Numbered from the stretch's first letter, positions 34,610 to 44,196 are shown. The stretch is DNA of 64,000 bases from Bacteroidales bacterium (GCA_028689615.1 JAQVCV010000008.1:30714-94713), one strand, 5' to 3'. Notes: generated by a model from the sequence alone, not told the origin. A program made the numbers and translations.

Positions 34610-35488
34610 CTATGCTGGATCAAGCTTTGCGATCGCTTTCATCAACAGAAGTACCGGCAAAATTTCAAGGGTGCAAAGATACAAAAAAAAATAAACAAGT
34701 GTAAACCATTTGAGGCGAAAGGAAAGAGTAACAGTTCTTAAAAATTTGAAAAATAACAATATAAAGATTAACGCCAGCCCTGTTATTGCCGTACTCTCAT
34801 ACCATTCTGAGGGTAGAAACAGGAGAGCCCAAAGGATTGGTATTAAAAGGGTGCCGATCGGAATTGAAAGCAGGAAGGTGTTTAAGTTGTATAAATAGCT
34901 TGTTTCATGCTCTTTAAAAAGGTGGCCAAAGAAGGTGGCTGCGGCCCTTTTCGTGAAATATAGAATTGAATAGATGATCAAAATGGCTATGTACAACACA
35001 AACCCGTTTCCGAGGGCCAGAGTGGCGGGCAAAGTGACTAGTGTTTTAATAATCAAGAAAATTGCCAGAGATGCCATCAAAAAGTAATTGATTGTTAGCC
35101 AAGTTTGCAAACCAGCCGAGAGGTTGTCGCTGTCGCGAAGCACCTGTCCCATCTTTCGGTTGCTGAATGGCGCGAACAACAGAACGCGCAATCGCTTGGT
35201 GTACACGTTTCTGACCAATGCTATCAGTGATATGGCTGCAAGCAATACAAAAGTAATCCATTCAGGAGACGCAGTACGCGAAGCAACAACCTTCAGTTGG
35301 GTATCGGGTTGTAACTGATGCGCTTCCCAAAGCGATTTGCGGGCGTAAGTATCGGAGCTTTTATTGAATCCGCTTGTCGCCACATTTTGACTGCCGGAAA
35401 TTATATAGGAATGGGTGCTGTCGGGAATTGGGTTGACCAATTCCGAAAAGCTCTTGTAAACAGTTCCTTCGAGGGCAGACGATTCCAT
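34610..35488 (-). CDS. DUF4271 family membrane protein
   Basis: This protein of about 292 residues has a soluble N-terminal stretch (about 1-75), then seven hydrophobic segments beginning with ITFVLLAAISLIALVRNVY. It matches the DUF4271 family seen next to hemD in Bacteroidota. Function is unknown. I chose the ATG at 35488 (MESSALEG) over a TTG at 35506. A TAnnTTTG-like box (35504-35511 on the minus strand) sits close to the ATG. Confidence 0.82.
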   Translation of the reverse strand: MESSALEGTVYKSFSELVNPIPDSTHSYIISGSQNVATSGFNKSSDTYARKSLWEAHQLQPDTQLKVVASRTASPEWITFVLLAAISLIALVRNVYTKRLRVLLFAPFSNRKMGQVLRDSDNLSAGLQTWLTINYFLMASLAIFLIIKTLVTLPATLALGNGFVLYIAILIIYSILYFTKRAAATFFGHLFKEHETSYLYNLNTFLLSIPIGTLLIPILWALLFLPSEWYESTAITGLALIFILLFFKFLRTVTLSFRLKWFTLVYFFLYLCTLEILPVLLLMKAIAKLDPA

Positions 35489-35545
35489 TTCCTGATTTTT
35501 TTGCAAAATTACTTAAAATGATTCGTGGACTGTAGGTCCGAAAAA

Positions 35546-35578
35546 CAAAAAAGACCCATGTGAACGGGTCTTTTTATA
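35546..35578 (-). terminator. Rho-independent terminator after dnaN
   Basis: Stem AAAAAGACCC / GGGTCTTTTT with an 8-base loop (35549-35575). On the minus strand, downstream of dnaN, it is followed by a long T-rich tract. Confidence 0.85.
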
Positions 35579-35597
35579 AAAATCAGAAAAACATGTC

Positions 35598-36719
35598 TTA
35601 GTTCAACATAACAGGCATAACCAACATCAACAAATCTTCGTTTGAACTCACTCCGTCGATGGGCAGAATAAGTCCGGCTCTGTTGGGTGCCGACATTTCC
35701 AACCTCACATTTTCTGAATCCACGTTGCTGAGCATTTCAATCATGAAGCGAGAGTTGAAGCCGATTTCCATGTCATCCCCGTTGTATTCGCAGACCAATT
35801 CTTCGTCGGCGTTGTTGGAAAAATCAATGTCCTCGGCCGAAAGATGCAACATTTGTCCGGTGATTCTGAATCGGATTTGATGAGTTGACTGGTTGGCATA
35901 CAAACCGGTGCGGCGAAGTGCATTTAACAAACTTACTCTGTTGATGACTAATGTGTTGGGATTGTCACGCGGGATTACTGCCTCGTAATTGGGGTATTTC
36001 CCGTCAATAAGCCTGCAAACCAGAGTGAAATTGCCAAACCGATACAACGCGTTGGTGTTGTTGTATTCGATCATCACAGGTTCATCTATGTGTCCCAGGA
36101 TCGATTTCAGGGTGTTGAGGGGTTTGCGGGGCATGATAAACGAAACTGTCTCTTCCGATCGTGCATCGGTGCGGCGGTATCTTACCAACTTATGAGCATC
36201 GGTGGCTACGAAGGTGGTATCGTCGGGCGTGAATTGAATGAAAATTCCAGCCATCACCGGACGCAGATCATCATTGCCTGTGGCAAAGATGGTTTTATTG
36301 ATTCCGCCAATAAGTACTTCTGGATCAACACTCATACTCACTGCGTCCTCGAGCTGCGGAGGGCGTGGAAATTCTATAGCCGGATGTCCCGAAAGTTTGA
36401 AATCAGCTTTACCGGCAGATATTTGTATCAGCAGACTATCTGTATCAATTTGGAAGGTAACAGGGATGTCGGGAAAGGTTTTTAACGTGTCGATCAGAAT
36501 TTTCGCGGGGATGGCAATCTCTGACGGATCTTCCATTTTCAAAGGCTCAACTTTTACAGTCATTGTGGTTTCCTGATCAGAAGCTGTGATCTCTAACTGA
36601 TCGTTGACGGCTCTGAACAGAAAATCGTCGAGAATGGGCAATGTGTTGCTTGAACTGAGCACTCCGTTGAGCGCTTGCAAGCTTTTTAAAAAGGTGGTGC
36701 TTGATACGATGAATTTCAT
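35598..36719 (-). CDS. dnaN: DNA polymerase III beta subunit (sliding clamp)
   Basis: This 373-residue clamp has the expected three-domain length. It shows MKFIVSSTTFLKSLQALNGVL at the start, FMIEMLSNVDSENVRLEMSAPNRAGLILP in the third domain (in pieces) and the C-terminal LLMLVMPVMLN, close to the common MPV/IMPM..L end that contacts the clamp loader. It tethers polymerase to DNA. It is a single-gene transcript with its own terminator and is not next to dnaA in this window. Confidence 0.95.
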   Translation of the reverse strand: MKFIVSSTTFLKSLQALNGVLSSSNTLPILDDFLFRAVNDQLEITASDQETTMTVKVEPLKMEDPSEIAIPAKILIDTLKTFPDIPVTFQIDTDSLLIQISAGKADFKLSGHPAIEFPRPPQLEDAVSMSVDPEVLIGGINKTIFATGNDDLRPVMAGIFIQFTPDDTTFVATDAHKLVRYRRTDARSEETVSFIMPRKPLNTLKSILGHIDEPVMIEYNNTNALYRFGNFTLVCRLIDGKYPNYEAVIPRDNPNTLVINRVSLLNALRRTGLYANQSTHQIRFRITGQMLHLSAEDIDFSNNADEELVCEYNGDDMEIGFNSRFMIEMLSNVDSENVRLEMSAPNRAGLILPIDGVSSNEDLLMLVMPVMLN

Positions 36720-36889
36720 ATTACACGGTTTAATTGTTCGGCGTTAGGGTTCTAAAAGTAGTAATTCATAAAGGGTAATTATAATCGCCTGAAATATAGG
36801 TGTTGATATCTTCACTCCTTAACAGGCAAATGTAAGCATTTAGCATTAACAGAGGCCAGTTTTTTGAATTTTTTTTCCCTCGAAAGGGC

Positions 36890-37546
36890 TTATTTCGTTG
36901 CTTGCTGACCTTTTTTGCTTAACGCAAAACGGGTCTCTTCGCCTCTAAGCAGTCTTTTGATGTTCTTTAAATGGGTTAACGGCACTGCAATTCCAACTAA
37001 AATGCTCAACAAAGTAAAAGGTAAAGGTACTTCGCCTGGAAGTATGAAATTAACCAAAAGAGGGAATAGGATGGCTCCGGTGATCGATCCCAGCGATACA
37101 TATCGGAAAACGAGTAAAATGAGCAAGAACCATGCAAGCACTATCAGCGAGGCTGCAGGAAACAACGCCAGGCCTACGCCCAACAAGGTAGCCACACCCT
37201 TTCCTCCACGAAAGGAGGTGTAAAGCGGGAAGATGTGCCCCAGAACAACAGCAACAGCGAATCCAAGTTTAAGGTAGGGAAGTGATTCTGCTTCAAACCC
37301 TTTTGAAAATAAATCAGACAGTGCAACCGCGAACCAGCCTTTGAATACATCCACCAGCAGAACTATCAGGCCGGTTCTTGCTCCCAGCACTCTGATTGTG
37401 TTGGTAGCGCCTGCATTCCCGCTGCCGTGTTCCCTCACATCGATACCAAAAAACCATTTCCCGAAGAAAACAGCAGGGGAAAACGATCCAAGAAGATAGG
37501 CGGTTATAATGCCGCTGATTATCATTATGTAGTTGATTTGACTCAT
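36890..37546 (-). CDS. plsY: Glycerol-3-phosphate acyltransferase PlsY
   Basis: A membrane protein of about 218 residues. PlsY motifs are visible: AYLLGSFSPAVFFGKWF, REHGSGNAGATNTIRVLG (motif 1) and SFRGGKGVATLLGV (motif 2), plus a loop near PLTHLKNIKRLLRGEE (motif 3). It transfers acyl groups from acyl phosphate to glycerol-3-phosphate, starting phospholipid synthesis. I use the ATG at 37546; the longer frame starts with TTG. Confidence 0.95.
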   Translation of the reverse strand: MSQINYIMIISGIITAYLLGSFSPAVFFGKWFFGIDVREHGSGNAGATNTIRVLGARTGLIVLLVDVFKGWFAVALSDLFSKGFEAESLPYLKLGFAVAVVLGHIFPLYTSFRGGKGVATLLGVGLALFPAASLIVLAWFLLILLVFRYVSLGSITGAILFPLLVNFILPGEVPLPFTLLSILVGIAVPLTHLKNIKRLLRGEETRFALSKKGQQATK

Positions 37547-37573
37547 AGGTGTGGCAATTTTAAAAAATGGCGG

Positions 37574-37605
37574 CAAACCTACAAAAAATGATGGAATGCC
37601 GCCAA
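37574..37605 (-). promoter_or_regulatory. Promoter of plsY
   Basis: On the minus strand TTG (37603-37605), a 21-base spacer and TAGGTTTG (37574-37581) lie 27 bases before the plsY ATG, a full match to the Bacteroidota form. Confidence 0.6.
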
Positions 37606-37622
37606 TTCTTTATGCTCTTGTG

Positions 37623-40600
37623 TTATAATTGTTTGGTTTCCATGTCTGATTTGAATTTAAGTGCTTCGTTAACCGGCCCCGACGACATCTTAAAGGCCTT
37701 CCATTTGCTGTCTTTATTCTCCTTGTCTTGTTTCTTGTTAAAGGCTTCGGCCTCTTCAGCAATTTTGGTGTTGAATGCTATGTTTGTTGATGCCCAGGTC
37801 ATTACGCTTCCACGGCCAAATTCGAAATAGTAATAATCAGTTTCACCAAACCAAAAGAGCATTTTTATGTTGTCTTCGTTTTGGTTGGCTCTTTTCACTA
37901 TTTGAAGATAAACTTTTACTATTTTGTTAATGGCTTTTCCCTGAAGCACAATGATTCCGGCTGGTCCGATGCTGTTGAAAGAACTGGTGTTTGATTCCCA
38001 TTTCAGGTCGATTCCTGTGAAAAGGCTGGCAGTTTTGAACGATTCGGTTAGTTTTTTATCTTTTGTTTGGAGCTCGAATCTTAGTTTTTCGGCTTCACTG
38101 GTTCCAATCAGGTCGGCCAGCGGTTTTTGATACTGCTCGTTAGCAATCGATGCGGTTTGAACCTGAGCTTCTTCAAATGCTTTTAAAAGCGCTTCTGAGG
38201 CTGCTTTCATCAAGGGGTGGTCGAGCATCATAATACCTTTGATTTGCTGCTGGCTCCCTTCTTTCTGGTTGGTGGCAAATTCTCCTGCAAGCTTTATGTC
38301 AAAAGTTGGAACAAACTGGAAATTGAGGTCTATTTTTCCGGTTGCTTTGATGTTGCAATTTGCTGAATCGAGTGATAGAATAGTTCCGGGCAAATTCTTG
38401 TTTTTGAGCAATGAGGGTGGAGCAATCGTGTAGGCTCCTTCTTTGTACACCATTTCGCCGTGCGCGGTCATAACCGGCAGATCGGTTGTGGCGGTTGGTT
38501 GGAGGAAGGCGGGGTAAAACCGTCCAGCATTACGGGGCATCATTATGGCTGCCTTAACTTTATCGCCGCCCCCGTTGGTAATGGTTTTTTTGATGCCTAT
38601 GCTAACCTCGCGTGGGTTTACCAGGCTGTCGGTCATAATCCATGTATTTTTCATTCCTTCACAATGCTTTACAATTGGGAATGAAACCTGCCCTGCAAAT
38701 CGAAGGAATGGAATGGAGGCGTCAAAGTGAGCATCGCCCTTGAAATTGAATGCTCTGCTCAGGCTAAATGCTGTAGAATCGCCAACTCTGGCTGTGGCCA
38801 ATGTTACCATTCGCGTCGAATCGGTATGAAGTTGCTTCAGGGTAAGGTTGCTCGAAATGGTTTTTCCGTCGGAATACAGGAAGCTTCCCCTGCCTGTCAG
38901 ATACTTGCGCGAAACTATCTTTGCCGATACGTTTGTAATTAGGTGGTGCAGGGTATCGTGCTTGGTGATGAGTTCGGCCTGATTGAATGGTTGCATCTTA
39001 GCTCCTGCCTCAATGGTCACTTTTCTATCGGGAATAATCAGGGCTGCATCTGCCACTCGTATGTATCTTACATCGCTGATGTTGATCAGGTTTTGTTCGA
39101 TGTCGAAGGTGGCTGCAAATCCCATGAAACTTAGCTTGTGCTGCCCGGGGTGGGTCGATGTAAACAGAGGTCCTTTGAATTCTCCTGCAAAATCACCATC
39201 AATCAATTGTCGTGGATTGAGCTTTTTGAGTTGCTGGTTTAGGCTTTCAAACCCCTTCGACGTGAGATCGATCCTGGTTTGGTTCATGTCCCAGGTGAAG
39301 TCGGGGATGGTGGAGTTGTATTGGTTGAACGGGAATTTAATGATAGAACCTGCCATATTGGAGTTGAAAGTTCCGAACCTTTTCTGGAAGTCGAAGTGCG
39401 ATTTGTAGTTGTCGGCCACAAATGATAGGGCCTTTCCGTCTTTTGTTTTGATTCTGAAGTCGGAGGTGTCGGTTGTGAATTCGTGGTGTTTGAAGTTGTA
39501 GCTAAACGATTCCATTTCGGCTCTGTCGAATGCGGCAGTCCCTTCACCCCTCATCCCTTTGGGGCCATATTTTACTTTTCCGGTCAATGCCAATTGTTGG
39601 TCGAAAAGATCGAGAGGGTTGTTGATGCTCGAAACGTCCATAACGTCTTTCCACGGCATCCATTTTTGCTTGACATTTCTGCCAATGGTTTTTGGATACT
39701 GTACTCCTGTTGTCTGGGCCGGCACATCGAAGGTGAGGGCTTGCCCAATCATGTGCTCAGGGAAGAAAATGAAGTCGCTGGTGTCGCTAATCACTGTTGT
39801 GTCGGTTACTGAGATGCTGGTGAGGTAGTTTAGTTTTCCGTCTCCTCTTAACCCGCTGTTGCTCAGGTCGATTTTGCCTGTAAGCTTTCCTTTTGATCCT
39901 TTGCCTTCCAGATAGGTTGACAGGCCATTGGCTCCTGTTTGCATTTGGAAACCCAGTGAATAATCGGGTCTGATCTGGAGAGGATTTTTTAAAACAGGGA
40001 AAATTCCGCTGGTTGTCAGAAAGCCTTTTAGCAGAACGGAATCTTTCATGATTGAATTGAGGTTGTTGATCTTAAAAGGGAAAACGGTATAGTAGAATTT
40101 CTCCCGTTTGTATTCTTTTCCAAACCTACCCTTTTGGTAATATACATAGCTGAGTGAGGTGTCGGTCTCGAATCTTGGATAGCCCCTGAATTTTTGATCC
40201 ATACCTGATTTATTGTCTTTGTGGTCGATCTGCATCACTCCTGTAACATTTTCAACCACTGATTGAACCTGCCCCATCATAGGGTTTCCATACCCGTCAA
40301 CATGCTGGCGGTCGAGCACCCACATTTGAAGCGAATCGACAGCAGGGGCGTCGATGTTAAAGGCTTCGTAGTTAAAACGGCTTGTATCGGAGGCAAAAAA
40401 TCTGAAAAGTCCTCCATAAAACGCACCGGTAAAGAGCATATCGCGGTTTTTCTGCATGGTGATGGTTCGCGAAGCCGGGAACATGGCTACCCGTTTGGGG
40501 TAACTCAGGGCAACGGTGTCGGCGGCGTAGATGCGAAACGTCATTTTGGTTACATCCAGTGCAGCATTGGTCGAGGCTTCCTTCGAGAGAATTGTAATCT

Positions 40601-42170
40601 GGTCGTAATCGCGGCGACTCATCGATGCTTCAATATAATGTTGAAGCTTGGGTTGTGCTTTGATTCTGTCGGTAAGGAACTGGTAGTTCAGAAATCCTTC
40701 CGAAGCCAGCCTGATGGCAAACATACGAGCCTGCTCTTTGGTCATGTTCATGTAGCCGGCCAAATCGGCAACCGAAAAAGCATCGCCTTTCTTTTGTTCC
40801 ACGAGGCCGTAAACAACGTTGAGCGGATTAACCTGGTCGTATCCCTGTATCTGCCTGTAAAGTTGTGGGCTGAAGTTGTTGGCCGATATGAAAACTGCAT
40901 CATTCTCTTTCACCAAACCAGTCCCTTTTTTTACTACAAAACTTCCATTAGCCATATTCCAAATAACGGCTGGTGCATCTATTTCTATTTGGTGGTATGA
41001 ATCGAAAAACGGGGTCTTCGATAAAAGATTTCTGCCCTGACTGAGGGTAAGAGTGCGCGATTGTATATCGTATGACGAAACGATGCTTGGATGGTAAATG
41101 GAGTCGTTGTCGATGCGAAGAATGGCTTCTCCTTCTACCGTACTGATGTAGCGGGTGGAGAGTACGAAATCGTTGGATTTGATGATGGCCTTACCTTTGG
41201 GCGATCCGTCGATCTCGAAACGGGCAGCCTGGTTTTTATCGCCTGATAAAATCATCTTTTTTGCCTGAATCCCTATCCCACCATAATAATCAACTCCGGG
41301 AACAAAGTTCTCAAATTTCACGTTTTTGCTGTAGGACGTAAATTTGGGATTTTCTTGCATTCGCACATCGCGGTAGTTGTCTTCAAATCTTCCTAAAAAG
41401 GCTTCTTTGATTAATGCGTGATGAAAAAGTGCTGAATCTGCTTGAAATTGAGTAGCCTGCAAGGGGATGGTGTAATGGTTCAACTCGGCATATACCGAAT
41501 CAGGATCCAGGCCAACTCTTTTCCAATTTGCCTTCCCCATATTCCCAATCCATTTTTTTTCAAGAGGATACCATCTTCCTGATGTTTGAATTATCTGATC
41601 TCCAACCCCGTTTATCGCGCAACGAAGGTCGGTGATGTCGAAATAAAAATAGGGTAAAGAGTCGGCTGGTAACGCAAACTTCTCGGAGGTTACACTCCAA
41701 ACAACATCGCGGTTGATGTTGATAACATTTTGATTAAGAAATATTTGTGTTGCCTCCAGAAAATTTTGAAGAGGTTGTATGCGTGGTTCTCGTGTAAGCT
41801 TCGAGAGCGATCCAAACCATCTGATCAGTTCTTCACGCGATTTTTTTTGGTTGGCGAACTCGAAAGCTACATCCAGAAAATATTTTAGCTCGGGATGTGG
41901 CTGCATCCTTTTCTTCACCATCTGTCCAAACAAGGATGCCAACGCCTTCTTTTCATTCTGATTGAGGATATTACCAGCAAAATCTTTCTTAATTTTTGTT
42001 GAATACTCCAAACCATTAAACTCGTATTTGGTTTGTTTGTTCTTGATTTCTATGTTGTTAAACAATCGGTCCATTTCCGCGGGAAACGATTCAGGTGTCA
42101 GGGCTGTTTGAGCTGCCAGCGATAATTGAATAAGAACTATGGAGGTGACCAGGAAGATTTTTTTCATCAT
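37623..42170 (-). CDS. Very large exported protein of unknown function
   Basis: This 1515-residue protein has a signal peptide (MMKKIFLVTSIVLIQLSLAAQ) and no membrane anchor I can see elsewhere. Residues about 25-150 are helical (ELKYFLDVAFEFANQKKSREEL). The rest is mainly beta-rich, with repeated phrases such as GIGIQAKKMILSGDKNQAAR, AIIKSNDF, GSFVVKKG and GRGSFLYSDGKTISSN, which suggest a long beta-helical or filament-like stretch. A short helical patch near 480-520 (MTKEQARMFAIRLASEGFL) looks winged-helix-like. The end is lysine/glutamate-rich. No T9SS domain is present. I do not recognise it; a periplasmic or outer-membrane envelope role is inference. Two ATGs stand side by side at the start. 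Confidence 0.8.
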   Translation of the reverse strand: MMKKIFLVTSIVLIQLSLAAQTALTPESFPAEMDRLFNNIEIKNKQTKYEFNGLEYSTKIKKDFAGNILNQNEKKALASLFGQMVKKRMQPHPELKYFLDVAFEFANQKKSREELIRWFGSLSKLTREPRIQPLQNFLEATQIFLNQNVININRDVVWSVTSEKFALPADSLPYFYFDITDLRCAINGVGDQIIQTSGRWYPLEKKWIGNMGKANWKRVGLDPDSVYAELNHYTIPLQATQFQADSALFHHALIKEAFLGRFEDNYRDVRMQENPKFTSYSKNVKFENFVPGVDYYGGIGIQAKKMILSGDKNQAARFEIDGSPKGKAIIKSNDFVLSTRYISTVEGEAILRIDNDSIYHPSIVSSYDIQSRTLTLSQGRNLLSKTPFFDSYHQIEIDAPAVIWNMANGSFVVKKGTGLVKENDAVFISANNFSPQLYRQIQGYDQVNPLNVVYGLVEQKKGDAFSVADLAGYMNMTKEQARMFAIRLASEGFLNYQFLTDRIKAQPKLQHYIEASMSRRDYDQITILSKEASTNAALDVTKMTFRIYAADTVALSYPKRVAMFPASRTITMQKNRDMLFTGAFYGGLFRFFASDTSRFNYEAFNIDAPAVDSLQMWVLDRQHVDGYGNPMMGQVQSVVENVTGVMQIDHKDNKSGMDQKFRGYPRFETDTSLSYVYYQKGRFGKEYKREKFYYTVFPFKINNLNSIMKDSVLLKGFLTTSGIFPVLKNPLQIRPDYSLGFQMQTGANGLSTYLEGKGSKGKLTGKIDLSNSGLRGDGKLNYLTSISVTDTTVISDTSDFIFFPEHMIGQALTFDVPAQTTGVQYPKTIGRNVKQKWMPWKDVMDVSSINNPLDLFDQQLALTGKVKYGPKGMRGEGTAAFDRAEMESFSYNFKHHEFTTDTSDFRIKTKDGKALSFVADNYKSHFDFQKRFGTFNSNMAGSIIKFPFNQYNSTIPDFTWDMNQTRIDLTSKGFESLNQQLKKLNPRQLIDGDFAGEFKGPLFTSTHPGQHKLSFMGFAATFDIEQNLINISDVRYIRVADAALIIPDRKVTIEAGAKMQPFNQAELITKHDTLHHLITNVSAKIVSRKYLTGRGSFLYSDGKTISSNLTLKQLHTDSTRMVTLATARVGDSTAFSLSRAFNFKGDAHFDASIPFLRFAGQVSFPIVKHCEGMKNTWIMTDSLVNPREVSIGIKKTITNGGGDKVKAAIMMPRNAGRFYPAFLQPTATTDLPVMTAHGEMVYKEGAYTIAPPSLLKNKNLPGTILSLDSANCNIKATGKIDLNFQFVPTFDIKLAGEFATNQKEGSQQQIKGIMMLDHPLMKAASEALLKAFEEAQVQTASIANEQYQKPLADLIGTSEAEKLRFELQTKDKKLTESFKTASLFTGIDLKWESNTSSFNSIGPAGIIVLQGKAINKIVKVYLQIVKRANQNEDNIKMLFWFGETDYYYFEFGRGSVMTWASTNIAFNTKIAEEAEAFNKKQDKENKDSKWKAFKMSSGPVNEALKFKSDMETKQL

Positions 42171-42376
42171 TGGAGTTTTTTTGAAAGGTAGTTCAGATTG
42201 TAAAATTAGCGATTATTTGTTTCGCAATTAGTTTTAGTGAAAGCTGCAGGAAAATGGTTTTCAGCATCACTTAGTTTTATGTTTTCATTTTAAGTGGTTT
42301 GGGCGGTGTTGTCTTATGGTAGTTGGCTTCGTGAGTACTTTGGCTTTGTTGATCGGTTTTCACCAAATAAAAAATA
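42171..42376. other. Non-coding space upstream of the large exported protein
   Basis: This 206-base stretch contains the likely minus-strand promoter region of the 1515-residue protein. A 133-codon plus-strand frame that starts here runs through the hairpin cluster and antisense to prmA, and I do not accept it. No other feature seen. Confidence 0.4.
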
Positions 42377-42406
42377 CCGGCCGCCTCTCTGCTGAAAGGC
42401 GGCCGG
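42377..42406 (-). terminator. GC-rich hairpin, possible terminator for the prmA transcript
   Basis: Arms CCGGCCGCC (42377-42385) and GGCGGCCGG (42398-42406) with a 12-base loop. On the minus strand it is followed by TATTTTTTATTT. It is 165 bases downstream of the prmA stop, with a cluster of other hairpins in between. Confidence 0.65.
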
Positions 42407-42412
42407 GGGAAG

Positions 42413-42560
42413 TTATACCGCGTCTTAGTGAAAATGCGAAGCATTTGAGCCTTATAAGTGCCGATCCTTCGGTATTAGAGGCGGTTAATACCGAGCCACC
42501 AGACGCAAGCTATTTTCGCAAAATCAAGTTGATTCGGTATAAAACCCTACACGGGCATTT
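42413..42560. repeat. Cluster of nested hairpins (REP/MITE-like element or structured RNA)
   Basis: The ends pair: TTATACCG (from 42414) with CGGTATAA (to 42542), 8 bp. Inside are GCGTCT / AGACGC, the hairpin AAATGC-GAA-GCATTT, a palindrome CTTATAAG, GGTATTA / TAATACC around an 8-base loop, and ATTTT-CGC-AAAAT. The short word CGGTATA or its complement appears four times. On the plus strand a T-run (ATTTTTTTT) ends the stretch. Almost all bases can be placed in stems. It matches neither tmRNA, SRP RNA nor RNase P RNA by eye. A REP or MITE element with 8-bp terminal inverted repeats is the alternative; no target duplication is visible. Confidence 0.55.
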
Positions 42561-42570
42561 TTTTTCAGTA

Positions 42571-43404
42571 TTACTGTTTATTAAAACACATGGCTGTCCA
42601 TTGGTTTTTCGACTCACTTTTGACAAAGGTCAATCCATTTTGGTTAGCCTCCTGTGTTATGGCATCCATGTCGGTCTCATAAAATCCGCTGAAACAGATG
42701 GTTCCGCCAGTTTTTAAAACTTGCGAGTAGGCCTTCATGTCGTTCAAAAGAATGTTTCGGTTGATGTTGGCATAGATAGAGTCAAAGGGCTTGAGGTTGC
42801 CCAACAGGGTTGCATCGCCCAACAGAACCTCGATGTTTGTTTGATGGTTTCTTTCAGCATTTTCTATGGTGTTGTTGTATGCCCACTCGTCGTTGTCGAT
42901 AGCTGTGACATCAGAAGCTCCCATTTTTGCAGCCAGAATGGCCAGCACGCCTGTTCCACAGCCCATGTCCAGAAACCGTTGTCCTTGCGGAGCCTCATCA
43001 AGAAGGAATTGGATCATGAGGGCCGTTGTTTCATGATGTGCTGTGCCAAACGACATCTTGGGTTCAATCACGAGGTCAAAACCCATTCCCTCTGCCGGAG
43101 CATCATGGAATGGGGCTCTTATGTGGCACCGTGAAGCAATAGTCACGGGTTGAAAGTTGCTTTCCCAGACGGAATTCCAGTTTTGATCGGCAATTTCTTC
43201 GACTGAGTAAACAACTCTGAATGATAGACTTTCAAGCGCTGTGTCGAATTCCTCCTGATCGAACAGGTTGGTTTGAATATAGGCTTTCAGGTTCTGTTCG
43301 GTTTCTTCAAAGCTTTCAAAACCAATCTGGCCGAGTATTGCCGACAGTATGTCGTTTTGTTCGGCGGAGCCGCCGGTGAGAAATGTAAATTGGGTGTATC
43401 TCAT
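42571..43404 (-). CDS. prmA: Ribosomal protein L11 methyltransferase
   Basis: This 277-residue protein has the PrmA N-terminal recognition domain and a class I SAM methyltransferase domain. The linker motif EPKMSFGTAHHETTALMIQ (about 117-135), SAM motif I FLDMGCGTGVLAILAAKMG (about 146-164), VTAIDNDEWAYNN and YANINRNILL (motif IV, N-x-N type) are all present. It trimethylates ribosomal protein L11. Its ATG overlaps the tpiA stop (ATGA). Confidence 0.93.
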   Translation of the reverse strand: MRYTQFTFLTGGSAEQNDILSAILGQIGFESFEETEQNLKAYIQTNLFDQEEFDTALESLSFRVVYSVEEIADQNWNSVWESNFQPVTIASRCHIRAPFHDAPAEGMGFDLVIEPKMSFGTAHHETTALMIQFLLDEAPQGQRFLDMGCGTGVLAILAAKMGASDVTAIDNDEWAYNNTIENAERNHQTNIEVLLGDATLLGNLKPFDSIYANINRNILLNDMKAYSQVLKTGGTICFSGFYETDMDAITQEANQNGLTFVKSESKNQWTAMCFNKQ

Positions 43405-44174
43405 TTGTCTTCGGGGAAGGAGTGGGCAATTTTGATAAAATCAGCAGCTTTCAGCGATGCTCCGCCAATCAGGCCTCCGTCAACATCGGGCTGTTTGAAG
43501 AGTTCTGCCGCGTTGGATGGGTTGCAACTTCCACCGTAGAGTATGGATAGGTTTTCGGCAAATTCTTCCCCAAATTTGTAAGCAACAAGTTTTCTGATAA
43601 AGGCATGCATCTCCTGAGCTTGTTCGGGGCTGGCAACCTTTCCTGTCCCGATGGCCCAAACTGGCTCGTAGGCAATAATGATCATGTAAGCCTTGTCGGC
43701 AGGCAAATCGCTGAGGGCGGCCTCAACCTGTTTTTGAACTACCTCGAAGTGTCTTCCCGACTCGCGTTCTGTAAGGTTCTCGCCACAACAAAAGATTGGG
43801 AAAATATCTTCATTCAGAGCTTGTTTGATTTTTGCAGCGATGATTTCATCGGTTTCTCCGAAATATTGCCGCCTCTCCGAATGTCCAATAATACAGTAGC
43901 CTATTTGCATAGAGGAGAGCATGGCAGCGGAGACTTCACCTGTGTAGGCTCCTGCTTCAAACTGACTCAGATTTTGAGCACCTACCTGAATATCACATTC
44001 CTCAGAGAGGTCGCGTATCATTTCGAGATACGGAAACGGAGGACAAATGATTATCTGTACATCTGAGTTTACTGGTTTCTTGCTGAGTTGATCTGCAATT
44101 TCATCGATGAGTTCTTCTGCCTCACCAAATGTTTTGTTCATTTTCCAGTTTCCTGCTAAAATTTTGTCGCGCAT
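43401..44174 (-). CDS. tpiA: Triose-phosphate isomerase
   Basis: This 257-residue TIM barrel has the full active-site set: AGNWKMNK (Asn/Lys, about 7-14), CIIGHSERR with the catalytic His (about 98) and AYEPVWAIGTG with the catalytic Glu (about 170), then GGSCNPSNAAEL and GLIGGASL. It interconverts DHAP and G3P in glycolysis. It is the third gene of DUF1599-DoxX-tpiA-prmA. Confidence 0.97.
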   Translation of the reverse strand: MRDKILAGNWKMNKTFGEAEELIDEIADQLSKKPVNSDVQIIICPPFPYLEMIRDLSEECDIQVGAQNLSQFEAGAYTGEVSAAMLSSMQIGYCIIGHSERRQYFGETDEIIAAKIKQALNEDIFPIFCCGENLTERESGRHFEVVQKQVEAALSDLPADKAYMIIIAYEPVWAIGTGKVASPEQAQEMHAFIRKLVAYKFGEEFAENLSILYGGSCNPSNAAELFKQPDVDGGLIGGASLKAADFIKIAHSFPEDK

Positions 44175-44196
44175 AGTATTGAAATTTTTAAAGTGT

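Noticed and set aside
35598..36719. Replication origin next to dnaN
   Set aside because: No dnaA gene, DnaA-box cluster or A+T-rich unwinding region is seen around dnaN here.
42413..42560. tmRNA, SRP RNA or RNase P RNA
   Set aside because: None of the conserved core sequences of these RNAs is present and the length does not fit.
42316..42717. 133-codon plus-strand frame
   Set aside because: It runs through the hairpin cluster and then antisense to prmA; no recognisable protein.
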